Positions 22,548 through 34,961 of a stretch of 64,000 bases of DNA are shown here, in pieces. How positions within the stretch are numbered: position 1 is the stretch's first letter; every line of letters begins with the position of its first letter. The notes beneath the pieces are model-generated. The model was given only the letters and a program-made list of their open reading frames with translations, was not told the DNA's origin and did not search any database. A program made the translations under genes and the position numbers. The DNA is from Plectosphaerella cucumerina (Eukaryota > Ascomycota > Sordariomycetes > Glomerellales > Plectosphaerellaceae): the NCBI GenBank assembly GCA_020746995.1, contig JAGPXD010000005.1:2480001-2544000 (forward strand). Direction: 5' to 3'.

Positions 22548-24817
22548 CTACTTCCGTCCACCATTCAACGCCCTGGCCACTGCAATGCCGCGGCCGACGG
22601 GAGCGTGGTATGAGCCTATGCTCTGGAATCCTCTGTTATGCGAGTTTGCTGGTCAGTCGGTGTACTTTATACGTTGGACGAATGACTTACTTCGTGAGGT
22701 CGAAACCCCCTTCGTCATCATCTTCAGGGGGCTCCGACGTGGGCATTGGGACCTGCGCCTCGATCGTCCGCTCTCTTGTCGACTCGCGGATTCTTGTTGG
22801 ACTAGGAGCCGGTGATTTGGCTGGTGGTGGAGAGCTGCTGTTGCGATTTGGGCGTGCTCCAACCCCTCCAGTTGTCGGCTTGGAGGGGCTAATGTCGAAG
22901 TTGGAGATTGGTTTCAGAGGAGTGCTGCCGATGTCGGCGTACTTCCAGAATGGCGCGGGAGAACTGGTCGGCATGTGCTGACTAGGTCTCTGCGCTGTGC
23001 TGGGAGGAGCGAGACGAGGGTGTACCCGCAGGGGTGCAGGAGTGATGAAGGAGCCTCCCTCGTCCTGGATCGAGGACGTCAGTGTAGGCGATTCTTGGTC
23101 GTGGAGGGAGGTATATGTAGCCGATGATGTCGGAACAGGAGGTGCCCCAGCGCCCGCTTGCTTCCGGGCCCTGGGCAATGGGCTGCCGTCAGCAGTGGAC
23201 ACCATGGCGGAAGGCATATGACGCCTCGTAGCCCGGTCAGGGGTGGACTGGGCATGAAGCGAGGAGTTCGTCGATGGCGAAACAATGGTCGGCAGCTTTT
23301 TCCGCCGAGACATGGGCTCCCTGGAGGCGACGTCTCCAGGACCGTGTGTGATGTAGTTCAGGTGACTTGGGGACGATGGTGCCGAGGACCCTCGATGGCC
23401 GCCGCGGCCACCTCGGTATGCGCTGCGAATCATCTCATCGCGAGACTCAGGTACAATCTGCCACTTCATGCCCTTGCCCGGCTCGTCAGTGGAGCGTGCA
23501 ATCTTGTCGAAGGACTTGTTGAGGGAAAGGTTGTGCCGGATGGAGTTCTACTAGCATGTCAACACGGCGGTCTTTGGCCCGGCCATTTTAGGATCACGTT
23601 TCCGTACCTGCCAGCCAGCGGCGGGCTGATGTCTGTAGTAGGCATAGTTCGTGGTTATGAAGTTGTAGATGCCGTTCAAGTTCAGTTTCCCTTCTGCGGT
23701 GTTCATGATGGCTTGGGTGATCATCTGAGCGTAGCTGAACTGGGGCTTGATGTGCCGGTTGTCGTCAATGCTGAGGTCCACGTCGTTGGCATTGAGCAAC
23801 AGCGTCCCAGAGCTGGAGAATCCAGGCGACTTGTGCTGTGAGGCTGGCATCTTGCCCCGGGTGGAAGGGGGAGTGCCGGGTCGCTTGTAGTCGGGCGGGG
23901 CTGGGGCGATGGCCTGTCGCGCTGGCTGTGCCCGGCTGGGACCTGCCGTGGGCTGAGATGTTGCATCCCCAGGCAGACTAGTCGAGGCAGCAGGTTGCTC
24001 CAACACATCTCGTTGCGTGAGGCCGGCCCTCTTGAGGTATGTGGGATGGATGTCGAGGGTGCTTATCTCGGTGGGAAGGACAAACATCATCTCCGTCCCG
24101 CCAACCTCGAGCACCTCGCCGCTTCGGAGCGGGTGAGCAACACCCTGCTTCAGCGGCTCGTTGTTCACCTTGACCCCGTTGCGCCCCCGCACGTGGAGGA
24201 ACCAGGCCTCGTCTTCCGAGTTGAAGAGGATACGGGCATGCTGCCGGGAGACCATCTTGCCAGGCCCGAGATCAATGTGGACAAACTCCTCCTCGTCCTC
24301 CGCGGCAGCCGCTTGCTCTTTCGCACCTGTGACGGGATCAGAGGACCGACCAATGTTGACGGTCAACTTGGTCACGTAGAACGTCCAATCGAGGGCAGCG
24401 ATCTTGGCGTAGGCCTTGACGCCATCTTGGTTCGCCTCGTGGATGCTGTTGGCGTGATCCTTGCTGGCTTGTACGGGGCCTTCCTTGGGATACACCAAGT
24501 GCTGAATGACTTGGGATAGAAGTTGGTCGCCGTCGAGGGCGGTGGATCGGTCAGCCAAGAGGCTCGAGTCTTCGTCGTCGGCCTGTTCGGAGGGAACTGC
24601 TGCTTCGGGAGCCTACGCCATGGGAGAAGAGTTAGCAGGTCACAACCAATGGGAGTGAAGCAGTTTTTCGGTCTGCTTGTGTCTTTGGAGGGTGCAGGTG
24701 AACCTTCTTGCGACGCTTGGCCGGTCTGCTTGGCGAGGAGTCTTCGATATGGGAGGGTGACAGCTCCCTTCGAGTGTCGCGACGTGTGCGCTGGGAGCGC
24801 TTTGACGAGGGCGCCAT
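22548..24817 (-). CDS. fkh: FHA-domain forkhead transcription factor (Fkh1/Fkh2 type)
   Basis: Four exons: 24817-24704, 24612-23608, 23547-22691 and 22632-22548 (686 residues). Order: a basic N-terminus (SSPSRPAKRRKK), an FHA phosphopeptide-binding domain at ~110-216 (IGRSSD...MVSRQHARI...RNGVKVNNEPL), then a forkhead DNA-binding domain at ~326-420. The forkhead is split by intron 23548-23607, which joins AAGWQ to NSIRHNLSLNKSF. A proline/serine-rich tail ends DLTKGFQSIGSYHAP...GGRK, reached through a last small intron (22633-22690). The FHA plus forkhead order marks the yeast Fkh1/2 class, which controls G2/M genes and, in filamentous fungi, development. The first intron (24613-24703) has a weak GTTCAC donor but a good CTAAC branch. 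Confidence 0.92.
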
Positions 24818-25905
24818 GGTGAGGCACGAAACAAATGAAAGGTCGGATGTGTTCTGGATCTTCTATATCCAGACTTTCTGCCTTTCGATTTTCCCCTAGC
24901 GGTCGGTGTGTGAGTTGGGTTGGCATCCAACGGGGGTGGTTGCTGATGATGATTTCGGCACGCGCTGCTTCGATTGTGCTGCTGGGGCCGGGCTCAAAAG
25001 ATGCTCCGTCCAGCCCTAAACCGAGGACTCGAAGACTGCGTTCCGGGGAGCATGCACGAGATTCGGCGTCAGTGTCGTTCCGTCGTGTCGAGAAAGCTTT
25101 TGTGAAAGTTTGGGAACGAAGACAAAAGGGACAGGCGGGGGCGGGCGCGACGTCGCGAGCTTGATCAAATGTGGGCGGCGCGTCAACTCGGTCCATCGAC
25201 GTGTACCCTGGAACACTCACCTAATGCAAAGTGTAGGGACAGCCCGTGTCATGGTACCGCACCGGTAGTAATGATGTGCATTCGGGTTTTATGGGGACAT
25301 ATCCCTGGTGGGTCCGCCCTAGGTACCCTGACAAGCCTGTCGGAGTGTGTGTGGCTTGGTCGATGTCCTGCTCTGCCTGCCACAGCCAGTTCTCCCATCA
25401 CTCATCCATTCCATCACAGCAAGACGTTTAGGCGAGGTTCGCGTTCCGAAGAATCGTAAATTCCACAAGACAAACAGACATTGCAGCTGTCAACAGGCGC
25501 GGCTCGCGTCTCCGCCTCCTACTGTGGCTGACACCGTCACGGGTCTTCGTCGTGATTCTGGTTCAATCAATCCAGCGGCCCTGAGAGCCCTGAGGGTTTC
25601 TTGACTTTAAGTGCGTGCAGGATTGAGAGGCATACAAGGCACTGGATGCGCCACAGAACTACTACCTACATACTGCAACATTGCGCTTCCTGGTTGAAGA
25701 AAGGTCCTTCAGTTGGCCAAACTCGCCGCATAAAAAGCATTGCCGCCAGGCACTGGCTGACAGGCAGTTCCACCCCACAACTTGAATCAAGTGCGTTTGA
25801 TTATCAGGTCGAGACCAGCACGATAAACCGACTTCACTCGGACTCATCCTGACCTTCCTTGACCCGAGAAGATCAACCTAGTCCTAGACAGCAGGCAACG
25901 TTATC
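24818..25905. other. Divergent promoter between the forkhead gene and DML1
   Basis: 1.09 kb between two start codons with no convincing gene. Expected to carry both promoters. Confidence 0.6.
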
Positions 25906-27607
25906 ATGCACGAGATCATCACACTTCAGCTTGGTCAGGCAAGCAACTATGTCGCGACCCACTTCTGGAACACCCAGGTCTGACCTCTGGGAGCGTTCGC
26001 GGCACGGCGAGCTTGTGTGCTGAGACTTTCATGACAGGAATCATACTTCACGTACGACAACGACCCATCCGAGCCAGCCGTAGACCCCAACGTTCACTGG
26101 AGGGCCGGCATCGGTGCAGATGGAGCCGAGACCTTCTTACCGCGGACCGTAATCTACGACCTCAAGGGAGGTTTTGGGTCACTGCGCAAGATCAACGCTC
26201 TCTATGAACCTGTCGAGGGCAACGATGCTGCGTCGGCCATGACATGGTATGTATGAATCCCAAACCCAGGTACTTATGCTGCTAACAGACCCAAGGTCGG
26301 CCAAGCCCGTCGTCCAGAAGCTCCCTGCCATACCTCAGGGTGTCTACCAGCAGAGCCTTGATGCTGGAGAAGCAGCCCCTGAGCTCACGTCTTCCCATGT
26401 ACGGTACTGGTCTGACTTCAGCCGAGTCTTTTACCACCCAAAGTCCCTGAACCAGCTTTATGACTACGAGCTCAATTCCTCCATACGGCCTTTCGAGGAC
26501 TGGCACCTGGGTCAAGAGCTCTTCAAGTCTCTCGACCGCGAAGAAGACATGGTGGACCGTGACTTTCGCCCATTCATCGAGGAAGCAGATCAGATGCAGG
26601 CCATACAACTATTCACCTGTCTTGACGATGCCTGGGGTGGCTTCGCAGCAGACTACGTTGACCGCCTGCGAGACGAATACCCCAAAGCTACCATATGGGT
26701 CTGGGGTATACAAACCCCCCGCCTTCCGCGCCGCCAGCTGCATAACCTCGCACGTTCCGTCGCGAGCATCTGTGAACAGGCGACCATGCTGGTGCCCCTC
26801 AGCGTTCCAGCCGCCAAAGACTTGCCGCCAAATATTCGCTTCGATTCACAGTCGCCATGGCACACATCCGCCTTGCTAAGCACAGCCGTGGAAACGGCAG
26901 GCTTCAGCTCGCGGGCCACGTCCAAGGGAGGTCGGGAGACCCTGGGCAATGTTGCTGCGAGACTCAACACTGGTGGCAAGCAGTCCTTGAGCCGGCTTCA
27001 GATGAGTGTCTCCCAAGCTTGGTCACCCGAAGATGACCAGTCTGCCTCGCCTCCGATCCCGGGATCCGACTCTACGCTTGACGTAGACCTATTCCAATTC
27101 CCTCGCTCCAACAAGACACGAGCCCCTCGCCCAAGCATGAGGAAGTGCTTCGGGCAAAGTTGGGCACTGCGGGCTACGTCTGGCGTGCAGAGCAGCAGTG
27201 GCGATCAGGACGACGAAGACGCTGAACGCTCCAGCCACCAGTACAAGGACCCGCGTACCCACCGGTAAGTTGAGCCAAGCGTTCACAACGATCCGCACGG
27301 AGGGTTGCCGCGACAAGCCGTTGCTGACATAAAGTACAGACTGCTCGAGAAGGCACCGTTCCCGTTGCTGGACAGCTTCCCCGCTATATACATGGATTCC
27401 AAAGGAGCCGCTCTCTCCCAGTCCGCCGGGGTAATCACAAGATTAACTACCGATACTGGCGTTTCCGATGCAGTCAAAGAACTACGATCGGTTGTCTCAG
27501 CGTCTATCGCCATCGAGGAACGCGAGGATCTTGGGAACGAACTGGCCGAGCTCGCCGATGCTTATCGCGACGGCTGGTCAAGTGGCAGCGATGACGATGA
27601 TGACTGA
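25906..27607 (+). CDS. DML1: DML1/Misato-family mitochondrial inheritance protein
   Basis: Four exons: 25906-25977, 26038-26246, 26296-27264 and 27340-27607 (505 residues). The start MHEIITLQLGQASNYVATHFWNTQ joined to ESYFTYDNDP is the family signature, and FLPRTVIYDLKGGFGSL and VRYWSDFSRVFYHPKSL follow. Introns 25978-26037, 26247-26295 and 27265-27339 each restore the frame (phases 0, 2, 2). Dml1/Misato proteins resemble tubulin/FtsZ, lack a working GTPase, and are needed for mitochondrial DNA partitioning and morphology. The C-terminus ends in an acidic run (GSDDDDD). Length is normal for filamentous fungi. It is convergent with PAP1. Confidence 0.93.
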
Positions 27608-28318
27608 TGACACTGCCTTGAAAACTGGCAGTAGCGGAGGACAGGAAGGTAGACTTGGGGTACTTTTAAATTATTGTTTATTGAGAGACTCGGTAAAAGA
27701 ATCTACGCACAAAGACTGAGCCAGCATCCTCGGCCAAATGACAAAACTGCACAGACCAGGCAAGCAGATGCTGCAGTTTAGTCGACCAGATCATTGAACG
27801 TGAGTAATGGCCTCAAACACGAGTGTCGAGGACCATGGGAGGCATCGGTTTCCACACCGATATCTGCGACAACTTGACATCGACTCTTTAGCATTTTCGG
27901 GCCGTCCAGTTGGACAAACCAAGGGACGTTGGGTCTCCGGCGACATACCAAAGCGCTCCTCATGTGCGCCAACATGCTACTGGTTCGTGGAAACGTCCAC
28001 TGCAGTCAGGCCTGGTGGACCCGTCTGGTTGACTTGGCATTGCCATCATTTCGACCCCAATGCATTGCTCGAGGTGTTTTTCTCCCCGCAAGTTTTGTTC
28101 GGCCTGACGCCAGCCGCCGGTTCTTGCCAAGTCGCAATTTCAGATGTTGCACTGGGTTGTCGATTTGCCCTCGCCATGATGACCACTGAAGCCAGCGGCC
28201 CATTCTAAAGGTTAGTCACGACAGTGGAAGGGCCGCACATGGCCGCCATCATGATACAGCCGTGTGGGTGGCAACGGGGTGTCCGAATGCCCTGCGCGAT
28301 ATCTTGAATGCGCCGTAA
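27608..28318. other. Convergent 3' intergenic region
   Basis: About 710 bp between the ends of DML1 and PAP1. A 133-codon ATG frame (27807-28208) exists but shows no family features, so it is not called. Confidence 0.5.
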
Positions 28319-30478
28319 TTACCTCAACCAGCAGTCGGAATGGAGGCTTGCTGGCGTTTCGCCGGTGGCTGAGCATCCTGTCGCCATATACGTCAGCGTC
28401 TGCTCCGTCACACAGAACAATAAGTGTCTTCGGCATGCTGCTTCCGCGAGACGTGGGGGGATTACATCGGAGGGGCCTCGTTTCTTGACCGAGCCTGTTC
28501 CATTGGCGGCTGCTTTCTTGCGCGGCTTTGTTGGCTTGCTTTCACCGGAGTCGAACACATCCGTGGGCAAATCGAAGCTGCATGAAGGTATCAGTTGAGG
28601 GTCTCTGCAATGTGTATCCGGCCACCACTTACTTCCGGACGTGCTGAATCGACAAGTGGTTCAAGCTGGCTTCATACTTGTCCCACTGCGTGCAGAGTTG
28701 CTTGAAATTGTCCACTTGGTAGGACAGGTCAAGAGATTTCGCGCCTACATCGTCAACTGCTGATCACCCAAAGAGGATAGACTGGGTGACAGGGAGGGAG
28801 AGTGGCAGGTGTGAGTGTCGCACAGCACATACCTTCCTTCAACTGAAGCCCAATGTAATGGGTTGTCGTGAAGACCTCTGCCGGGCTCGACGCGTCTGAA
28901 TTGGGGTCGCTTTCCGACTTTGATCCGTCGACCTTCTCAGGCACACCGTCTGGCATGCCTTCAGCATTGACGGCCAGTTCTGTCACGGCAGGGGTCTGCT
29001 GGGCATCGGCGGGGATTGTTTCGCCATCCTTGGCTAGGCACGAAAGGTCGCCATCCTGGATGCGAGATAGTTCCGCTTCGCTTTTGCAAATATGGCGCCG
29101 GTCGTAGCCCTTGTTGAAGGGCTGAGCAATGTCAATGGACTGATGCTGTTCCAGCCCCTGAACCAGCACTCGAACCTTGGACTCGACATAGCCAGACCAA
29201 GTTTTGTGCGCCTCCTTCGTCTTGCTGGTCGTGATCACCGAGATGTAGTACTTATAACTCGCAGTGAAAAACGTGTGCTTGGTGAAGAGGTCGCTCCATG
29301 GCCGCTTCGACAGCAAAACACTGTCTGTGATCTCGCAGCCACGCTGGAGCTCTTGCTGGATGATGGTCATGGCCGACTTGGTGATGTTGTAGGTGGCACA
29401 CATTGAAGGGTATGCGGGCGTGATGATCGGCATCAGATGAAATTGGTCGCCCTTGTACACCTGTGAGGCAGTGGATCAGCATTGACTCGGCCATTAACGT
29501 GTGTGGGCATGGAAAACGAACCTTGGGGTTCCAGACCCGAACTTGCAATGGACCGTTTTCGACCGTCTTGAGCAAGACAGGCTGCGGCCATGGCCAGCGG
29601 CGCATGATGTGGAAGAACTTGTTGACGATGAGAGAGCTTGTGGCCTTGGGGTAGAGCTGGCAAACGCGTGCCACGAGCATGGCCCATGCCACACCACCAG
29701 GGAAACCCATGATGTTGGCGTAGATGGCACGGCGTTGGGCCCATAGTTTAATGGCGCGGAGAGCCAGTCTGAATGTGCTGGGCTCGGGAACCAAGTCGAT
29801 GATTTCGTCCGTCACCCGGGTGCCGTTCAAGGAACGAAGCTCGGCCTCATCCAGACCTCGAAGGAGGTTCGAGTCCTTGAGATTCCAATTCTTTTCCTTA
29901 GGCAATTGCTTCAGGGAGGCAATTCTTGAGAAGATGAGATCGATGCTGATACCGTTGAATTCGAACTTGATGATGGGAACGAATGCGTCTTGCACCATGG
30001 ACAAGTCTGTTATGGCACCCGGTTTGGTCATCTCCAGGAGGAGGTTCGGGAAGACAGCGAAGTAGTCTTGTCGCGTGACGTATCGAGGGGCTACCACGAG
30101 GGTATCAATGTCGGATCCCGGGCCATAGACGCCCAGTCGAAAGCTGCCGTATGTGAATATTCTGCCTTTTGCCTCTTTGATGAGAGCATCGCTTCCGGCC
30201 TCGCGTTCCGCAGCGACTCGTTTGACAAATTCGTCGCAGATTGCCTGCAACTGGGCAAGTACATCATGCCTGCGATCATGCCTTTAGTGTCGCTCAATTC
30301 GCCGGGGGAAAATGCTGGGCTGCACTTGCCGTTTGGCAGTCTCCGCGGGCGACTCAAAGGTATTCTGGCGCTTCAGCTCTTCCAGCATTGCCTCGTTGGC
30401 GATCAGCTCCGCATCGCTTGGGAGTGCCGTCGAGATGGGGGGTGTCACGCCCAAGGGCTGTTTCTCCGGCCCGGCCAT
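28319..30478 (-). CDS. PAP1: Poly(A) polymerase PAP1
   Basis: Five exons: 30478-30330, 30269-29522, 29460-28833, 28744-28633 and 28577-28319 (631 residues). This nuclear enzyme adds poly(A) tails to cleaved pre-mRNA. The nucleotidyltransferase core is plain: YGSFRLGVYGPGSDIDTLV gives the two metal-binding Asp at residues 103 and 105, and a third Asp lies in NGISIDLIFSRI. The central domain IYANIMGFPGGVAWAMLVAR and the RNA-binding C-terminal domain (PAYPSMCATYNIT...RPWSDLF) follow. The first intron (30270-30329) begins GCAAGT, a GC-AG intron, and joins ETAKR to HDVLAQLQAICDEFV. The last junction gives QHVRNFDLPTDVFDSGE. The final ~60 residues are not conserved. Confidence 0.93.
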
Positions 30479-31085
30479 CGTCCTGTTCGGCCAGGTTCGC
30501 GTCGTAGTAAGGAAATGTTGGTAGAGAACGTCGAGTTGACCACGGCGCGGCAGGAACAATCACGGCCGGTGGTGATGGTGTAGCAGAAGAAGCGCGCCAG
30601 AGAGTGGCTAACCACGTCTGGTGCTGGAGGTGCACTGGGGAAGAAAGTAAGCGCCAGAGGCCAAAGCTGCAGGTAGGAAGCTACCCTTGGTTCCTGGGGT
30701 TGCCTGCAGGAGGTGCCAACACTAGGATTCGTCGTTTGCACTGGACCCGCGCAGTGTTTGATCCAGGCAGGTGGGCCACCGGGCGAGGATACGCTAATCC
30801 ATATTAGTCCTAGTCTCAAACATGCATCGACACAGTATAGCTATAGGCCTAGTATTTCAATTCTCTCCTTACTAATTACAGGCCATAGTTTAAAGTACTC
30901 CTAGAGATAAAATATAGTTATATTAACTTAAAATAATATTTAGTATGGTTAAAATAAAAATTAGTTATCTAAATACTAATAAATAAGTAATTTAAACTAG
31001 ATATCTTACTAAATTTCCGATCATATACTTGGTATCGATGAATAAGTTATTTCATTTCGATAGGTAAGTCTAGATGTCTCAAGGT
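30479..31085. other. Intergenic region with AT island B
   Basis: Promoter of PAP1 (right after 30478) followed by AT-rich sequence. No gene seen. Confidence 0.5.
30795..31072. repeat. AT-rich island B, probable RIP scar
   Basis: About 280 bp with very few G or C, made of TTA/TAA/ATA tracts, bounded sharply by GC-rich sequence and directly abutting the 3' end of the septin-like gene. It has no open frame and no visible terminal repeats. Confidence 0.55.
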
Positions 31086-33169
31086 CTAGGAAAAGACCCA
31101 GGCCAAGAGGCCGCTGGCGACCACCAGACTACCTGTAAGTTCTACACTGTACCACCTCCCCCATCTCGGATGCAGTCCAAGTTCCAAGAGCCCGAGAGGA
31201 TCCTGTTCTCGTGGCCCGTCCGGCGCTCTCAGTCGACGGTCTCCATGCAACACCCTTCCCCGGCCCCTTACTGGAACGGCGACATTGGACCCTGCGCTCC
31301 CATCCGAATCATGTGTCATCCAGTGTCCCTGTTCCCGTAGCTGTGATAGCTGTTGATATGCGGCTTGCTCCCGCATCAAGCAATGCTGCAAATCCACGGC
31401 CCAGTTGACGAGGCGGATCCGGGGCCAGTGGCGTGGATCCCGAGATGCTTCTCGACCCGCCCGGCGCGTGTGTAGTACGGAGTCCATCCTCCCCACGCGG
31501 ATCAGCTGGCCGTGAGTCTGTGCTTCTAGCACACGTCGCTGGCTTGATCTGCGCCACTGAACGAGCCTACTTGCCGCCGCCTGACGAAGTTGCGCGCCTC
31601 CTTGGGCACTGAACAGCTGGGTGACCAAACAAGACAGATCTGCAACCGAGCACGCGTCCGTGGTTGTCCCGGGCCTGTCTGCGGTGTTGCTCGACACGGC
31701 ATAAATGGTAGGGGTAGGGTCCTCCGTGGCTGTTGATCCGAACGTGAAAACATCGACACCTCGCTCTCTCAATTGCTGCTTGATGAGAACCTGGCTGTCC
31801 GCAATGTCCTCGGCGGACAGAGTATCTGCTTGAGCAAGTATGGGTATAATATTGGTGTTGGCGCTCGCCTGCCGAAGGAGATCAAGCTCGTCACTCGTGA
31901 GACCTGCGAACGCCCACGGTCAGTCTGCATCGTACATCTGGGAGCACTTCGAGAACAAACCTGTCTTCGGGACAAGGTACAGCATGGCGTCGACCAATAG
32001 CCCACCGCCATCCCCCACGATCCTCAGGACCTCGGCGTCGTTCAGATTGTCGAAAGCAGTCCGTTCAAGATGGCTTGCGAAGTAGCTCAACACCTGCGCA
32101 GCTTCGGGCGACTAAATATTGGTCAGCAAGTGTAACGAAGTGATCCGGCTGGACAAGACAGAAGGCTCACTACTAACCTGGTGAAACTGCCCGCCATCAA
32201 GGTCCGCGAAGCATATGTTCATGTCAAAGGCAGAGCCTGCATGACCACCCCCCGTACCTTGTCGTTCGTCCCGAGGCCTTCGCCAAGCAGGCAAGGGTCT
32301 AGTACTAGCATGTGTTTCTGAGATCATCGGGAATAGGCTTCTGCTATTCGCAGCAAACCCACCCGGATCATTTCGTCCGTCGCATATGGATGCAGGCACA
32401 GCAGGTTCGACATGGATAATGTGTTGGCTGGACCGAATTATAGCCTCGATCAAGGACGTCTTCCCTAGACCTTTGCAAGACGGGTCAGCATCCCTTGGGG
32501 ATTGAGTATGGCCTCAAGCGTATGCTAGAGATGTCGTGAGCATAACATACCTGTCTGCCCTGCAACAAGCACCTTGAGCCTGCCAAGTGATTTCCCCTCG
32601 TCGGTGAAATGTGTCTGGTTTGGCACTGGTATTGTCGGCATGATGAACTGGGATTCCTCCACAACATCTTGGTCCGATCCTGCCAGGGATATTGTGCAGT
32701 CGTTCCAGGGTTCGTCTAGCATGCTTGATATGAAGCTACCCCGGCCTTCTGAAAGAGACGCAGCCAGCGAGTCTCGCTGTGACGAGGGGTTACTCAGGAC
32801 TGAAGGAGGTCCTAATCCGACGCGCGGAGGACTCTGTGGGGTTGACGGCGTTGATGGCAGCGGACCTAAGTGTGTGGTCTTCACCGGCTCCAGGTTTGAT
32901 TGTCTGCCAACGGTTGGCCCCCCGACTGCGTTGCCCTGGCTGGGGACACCCTCTCGCCCCGCTGGTTTCCAGCAAGACCCCGAGCCAGATCCGCCGGGAT
33001 GTGTGGCAGAATTTGGGATTTGGGAGCAAGAGTCGAGAGAGGGTTCGCTGGCCAAGACGAAGGTCATGTGCGACGAAGTCGAAGAAGAGGCGGCGACGTC
33101 GGACGCGCCTCCGGCCATTGGAGAGGGCGAGGATGGGGCACGCCCAGTGATCGCTGGTCTAGGTCGCAT
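31086..33169 (-). CDS. Septin-like GTPase with C-terminal transmembrane segment
   Basis: Four exons: 33169-32551, 32470-32178, 32111-31961 and 31903-31086 (626 residues); introns 32471-32550, 32112-32177 and 31904-31960. The N-terminal ~195 residues are Pro/Ser/Gly-rich. A septin-type GTP-binding domain starts at LKVLVAGQTGLGKTSLIEA, P-loop G204-T211, with the exon junction inside the P-loop. VDAMLYLVPKTGLTSDELDLL and IIPILAQADTLSAED follow, matching the septin G4 region, where A-K-A-D is usual and A-Q-A-D is found here. The expected DTxG switch block is degenerate (ADLDGGQFHQ). The last ~19 residues (LTGSLVVASGLLAWVFS) form a hydrophobic tail helix. The core assignment is good; the function is unknown. 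Confidence 0.8.
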
Positions 33170-33921
33170 CTCGAAGCGTTCCTGTCAACAGTTGGGCTCC
33201 GGCCAGCATTCGCAGATACAGAGATGTAGAAAGGCGGCTACATGTGGCAACTTGAAGGACGCGGTGTGCCGGACTTCCTGAGGTCTGCCAGGTCAAGTGA
33301 CATCCGATGCATGACACCCTTGTCCGAGCAAGTCGCGATAAGACTGATAGGTGACACTCCAGTACCTTGACCATGAGGGGTAGCCAAGTACCTCTTACAG
33401 TGCAGGCGGGGCACTGCTGGATGCTGCCTGACGCGGGGTCCATTCAAATACAGCACGTGCACCCACCCCACCGCGCGCTGAGGTGGGCTTAGGTTCCATT
33501 CTGGTACCTACGTCCTTGCGGAAGCTCCAAACCAGGAACAAACTTGTGAATGGGCAGCTCGAGCATTCCAGATCCTAACGTCCACGATAGCAATCTACCT
33601 ACCTTCGCCTCGTCGCCGTTCCCGGATTCCCTTTACTAGCACCGCGCCAACTCCGAGACCTCCCCTCTCATCAAGTACTACACCCACACACAACAGGGTC
33701 GTCGATCCGTTCAGCACTCTATCCCTACCTTCATCGAAGCTCGGAGTACGAACTGCAAACTCAGTCGATACAAATTACCAGTCGCGCCTACCGAAAAAGC
33801 ACCCGACACAGTAGAACCTAGGCAGCGATCGATAGGTTGCGCGCGGAGTCTGCAATAACAGGGACTGAGTGGATACAATCGTCGGCGTCTAGCCGTGGTC
33901 AACACTTCAAACTCCCTTGCA
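33170..33921. other. Divergent promoter between the septin-like gene and the CDK gene
   Basis: About 750 bp between two start codons. Pyrimidine-rich near 33600-33700, as in fungal leaders. No additional gene. Confidence 0.6.
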
Positions 33922-34868
33922 ATGGATGGCAAGCGGCACCCCAGCTCCTTCCAACAGCTCGAGAAGCTTGGAGAGGGTACATATGCGACCGTAAGATGCC
34001 CTCGGACGCGGTGTCTCTGTCATTGCCCCTGCTGACCACTGAGCAGGTATTCAAAGGTCGCAACCGGCAGACTGGCGAACTTGTTGCCCTCAAAGAGATA
34101 CATCTCGATTCCGAGGAGGGTACACCATCTACGGCGATTCGCGAGATCTCGTTGATGAAGGAGCTCAAGCACGAGAACATTGTTGCCCTCCATGATGTCA
34201 TCCACACCGAGAACAAGCTCATGTTGGTGTTCGAGTATCTGGATGGTGATCTGAAGAAGTACATGGACACGCACGGCGACCGTGGTGCCCTGAAGCCGGC
34301 CCAAATCAAGTCTTTCATGTACCAGCTGCTGCGTGGCATTGACTTCTGCCATCAGAACAGGGTTCTTCATCGCGATCTCAAACCTCAGAACCTGCTTATC
34401 AACAGCAAGGGACAACTCAAGTTGGGGGACTTTGGACTTGCCAGAGCGTTTGGCATCCCGGTCAACACTTTCTCCAACGAAGTCGTCACCCTCTGGTACC
34501 GTGCGCCTGACGTGCTTCTCGGGAGTCGTACGTACAACACCAGCATCGACATCTGGTCTGCAGGCTGTATCATGGCCGAAATGTACACCGGCAGGCCTCT
34601 TTTCCCCGGGACAACAAACGAGGATCAGCTGACTCGGATATTCCGAATCATGGGTACGCCAACCGAGAGGACATGGGCTGGCATCACGCAGCTCCCGGAG
34701 TACAAACCCACCTTCAGCCTCTACGCGACCCAGGACTTGCGACAAATCCTACCACAAATTGACCCTACTGGTATCGACCTGCTTCAGCGCATGCTGCAGC
34801 TCCGTCCGGAGCTCAGGATCAGCGCCCATGATGCCTTGAAGCATCCCTGGTTCAACGACCTTCTGATG

Positions 34869-34900
<32 letters not shown>

Positions 34901-34961
34901 AACCCTTCAGACGCAATCCAGAGGGTACTCCGCTCCCCAAGGGTCATATCAGTCATACTAG
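33922..34961 (+). CDS. phoA: Pho85-type cyclin-dependent kinase
   Basis: Two exons, 33922-33990 and 34047-34961 (327 residues), with intron 33991-34046 placed inside the glycine loop, joining GEGTYAT to VFKGRNRQTGE. The kinase is complete: ATP lysine in LVALKEIHLD, cyclin-binding helix PSTAIREI, catalytic loop HRDLKPQN, DFG, activation segment TFSNEVVTLWYRAPDVLLG, and GRPLFPGTTNEDQL. These features and the short length match yeast Pho85 and Aspergillus PhoA/PhoB, which bind Pcl cyclins and regulate phosphate, glycogen and morphogenesis. The C-terminus carries an 11-glutamine run (34869-34901). Which of PhoA or PhoB it matches cannot be decided by eye. Confidence 0.93.
34869..34901 (+). repeat. 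CAG/CAA trinucleotide run coding polyglutamine
   Basis: Eleven glutamine codons in a row (mostly CAG with three CAA) near the 3' end of the Pho85-type kinase, a likely length-variable microsatellite. Confidence 0.9.
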
